Positions 63,201 through 64,000 of a DNA stretch of 64,000 bases are shown piece by piece. Below the pieces are notes generated by a model that was not told the DNA's origin, did no database searches, and was given only the letters and a program-made list of their open reading frames with translations. How positions within the stretch are numbered: position 1 is the stretch's first letter; each line of letters begins with the position of its first letter. The stretch covers positions 25,106,227 to 25,170,226 of the forward strand of contig NC_065546.1 in the NCBI RefSeq assembly GCF_022605725.1. Direction: 5' to 3'. The position numbers and the translations under genes were made by a program. This DNA is from Anthonomus grandis grandis (Eukaryota; Arthropoda; Insecta; Coleoptera; Curculionidae).

Positions 63201-64000
63201 CTCAATTACGGTTATCTATTATTCAAATTTATTTTAAAATTAATATTTAGGTTATACAAGATGACCCAAATGATCGTTTTTAAGTTTTGGACATAACAAG
63301 GGTTAAGAAAATAGAACAATTAATCATTATAGCATTTTTAAAAAAATAATTAAATCTCACTCCATTACTGTTATCTATTATTCGAATATAATTTAAATTT
63401 ACTATTTCGCATATACAAGATAGCCAAATGATGTTTTTTACGGCTTGAACACAACCAGAGTTAAGAAAATGTAATAACTAATAGCGTTAACGATTGTTCC
63501 TATTTAATTTTTAGGTATAATTTGATTAATTCTAAATGATTTTTAAAAATATTTTGATGTATTGTGTTTAAAATAAATAGTCATATCTCACTCAATTACG
63601 GTTATCTATTATTCTAATTTATTTTAAAATGAATATTTAGGTTATACAAGATGACCCAAATGATCCTTTTTAAGTTTTGGACATAACAAGGGTTAAGAAA
63701 ATAGAACAATTAATCATTATAGCATTGTCCGATTTGACTCCAATTTAATTTTTGAAGATCATTTAATGTACTGTAAATTATTTTTAAAATTTTTCTTATG
63801 AATTGTTTTTTAAAAAAATAATTATATCTTACTCTATTACTGTTATCTTTTATTCGAATATAATTTAAATTTACTATTTCGCATATACAAGATAGCCAAA
63901 TAATGTTTTTTATGGTTTAAACACAACCAGAGTTAAGAAAATGTAATAACTAATAGCGGTAACGATTGTTCCGATTTAATTTTTAGATATAATTTGTTTA
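60200..64000 (-). repeat. Inverted copy of the forward 13.7-18.3 kb variant order
   Basis: Reading the minus strand from 64,000 down, a long ordered series of forward markers appears: GTTTAAACC, AAATTAGAATAATAG, CAAGCC (63,44x), short dimer, AGGAC, TTAATACATTTT, TTGCATATGCG, GTTTAAAAAAATTA, GTCCAAACC plus A-run, short dimer, 31-bp-deleted A (62,180), AACACTGG, GGCGATC, ATTCTTTTTT, ACAAACGTTAACG, ATTAAAAATA, TTTTTCTTAAAC and GATATTATTATT. Forward 13.7-14.6 followed by 15.9-18.3 kb gives the same order; forward 14.6-15.9 kb is missing here. Confidence 0.82.

Larger units (their letters stand above)
34528..64000 (-). repeat. Reverse arm of the same satellite array
   Basis: The same 471-bp dimer in reverse complement; clean pairs are again 471 bp apart (45,157/45,628, 48,166/48,637 and 52,388/52,859). 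The arm runs to the window end and stops inside an A monomer, so the array continues beyond. Between 34.5 and 58 kb it carries its own sub-variants: an ACGCGT-bearing A monomer, fused truncated units, and many B* monomers. I find no 82-bp-deleted short dimer there. Beyond about 58.1 kb the unit types are those of the forward arm, inverted. Confidence 0.97.

Noticed and set aside
1..64000. tRNA, rRNA or other structured RNA genes
   Set aside because: I saw no tRNA-like arms, conserved rRNA words or GC-rich stems; all sequence outside the three fillers is explained by the satellite dimer and its variants.

Overview
The whole 64 kb window is one AT-rich satellite DNA field (about 22% G+C, counted by hand on one repeat unit). 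I see no credible gene, RNA gene, mobile element with recognisable ends, or CRISPR array. This fits eukaryotic constitutive heterochromatin (centromeric, pericentromeric or subtelomeric). The sequence alone does not identify the species or the chromosomal position.

Basic unit: a 471-bp dimer of two diverged but clearly related monomers, A (about 242 bp) and B (about 229 bp). They share the run TTCTTAAC(T/C)CTGGTT(A/G)TGT, the run ATCATTTGG, and the run GAATAATAGATAAC followed by GTAAT and GAGTGAGAT. Four variants serve as lineage markers: a short dimer with an 82-bp internal deletion; an A monomer with a 31-bp deletion; a long-spacer B about 11 bp longer; and a divergent B (B*).

Layout: 1-34,476 carries the dimer in forward orientation. 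At 34,477-34,527 a 51-bp very AT-rich segment marks an abrupt orientation switch. From 34,528 to 64,000 the same satellite runs in reverse complement. The forward arm is a nest of large, nearly identical segmental duplications (offsets 5,308, 2,272, 4,984, 6,722, 18,307 and about 25,000 bp). The block 28,731-34,476 is an expanded copy of 4,207-8,931 and has AT-rich filler at both edges. The reverse arm has its own duplications (1,583, 3,463, 7,231, 944, 6,307 and 11,940/11,970 bp). Its distal 6 kb (58.1-64 kb) is instead made of forward-arm types in inverted order, so the arms have exchanged or shared blocks.

The open frames of 63-97 codons are all, but for one 66-codon exception, the same frame read through the dimer in different copies; I judge them non-coding. 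The interest lies in the array: orientation switch, filler-marked joins, whole-unit expansions and contractions, and zonation of variants. Coordinates of duplication edges are by-eye estimates, usually good to tens of bases. Offsets were computed from matched diagnostic words.
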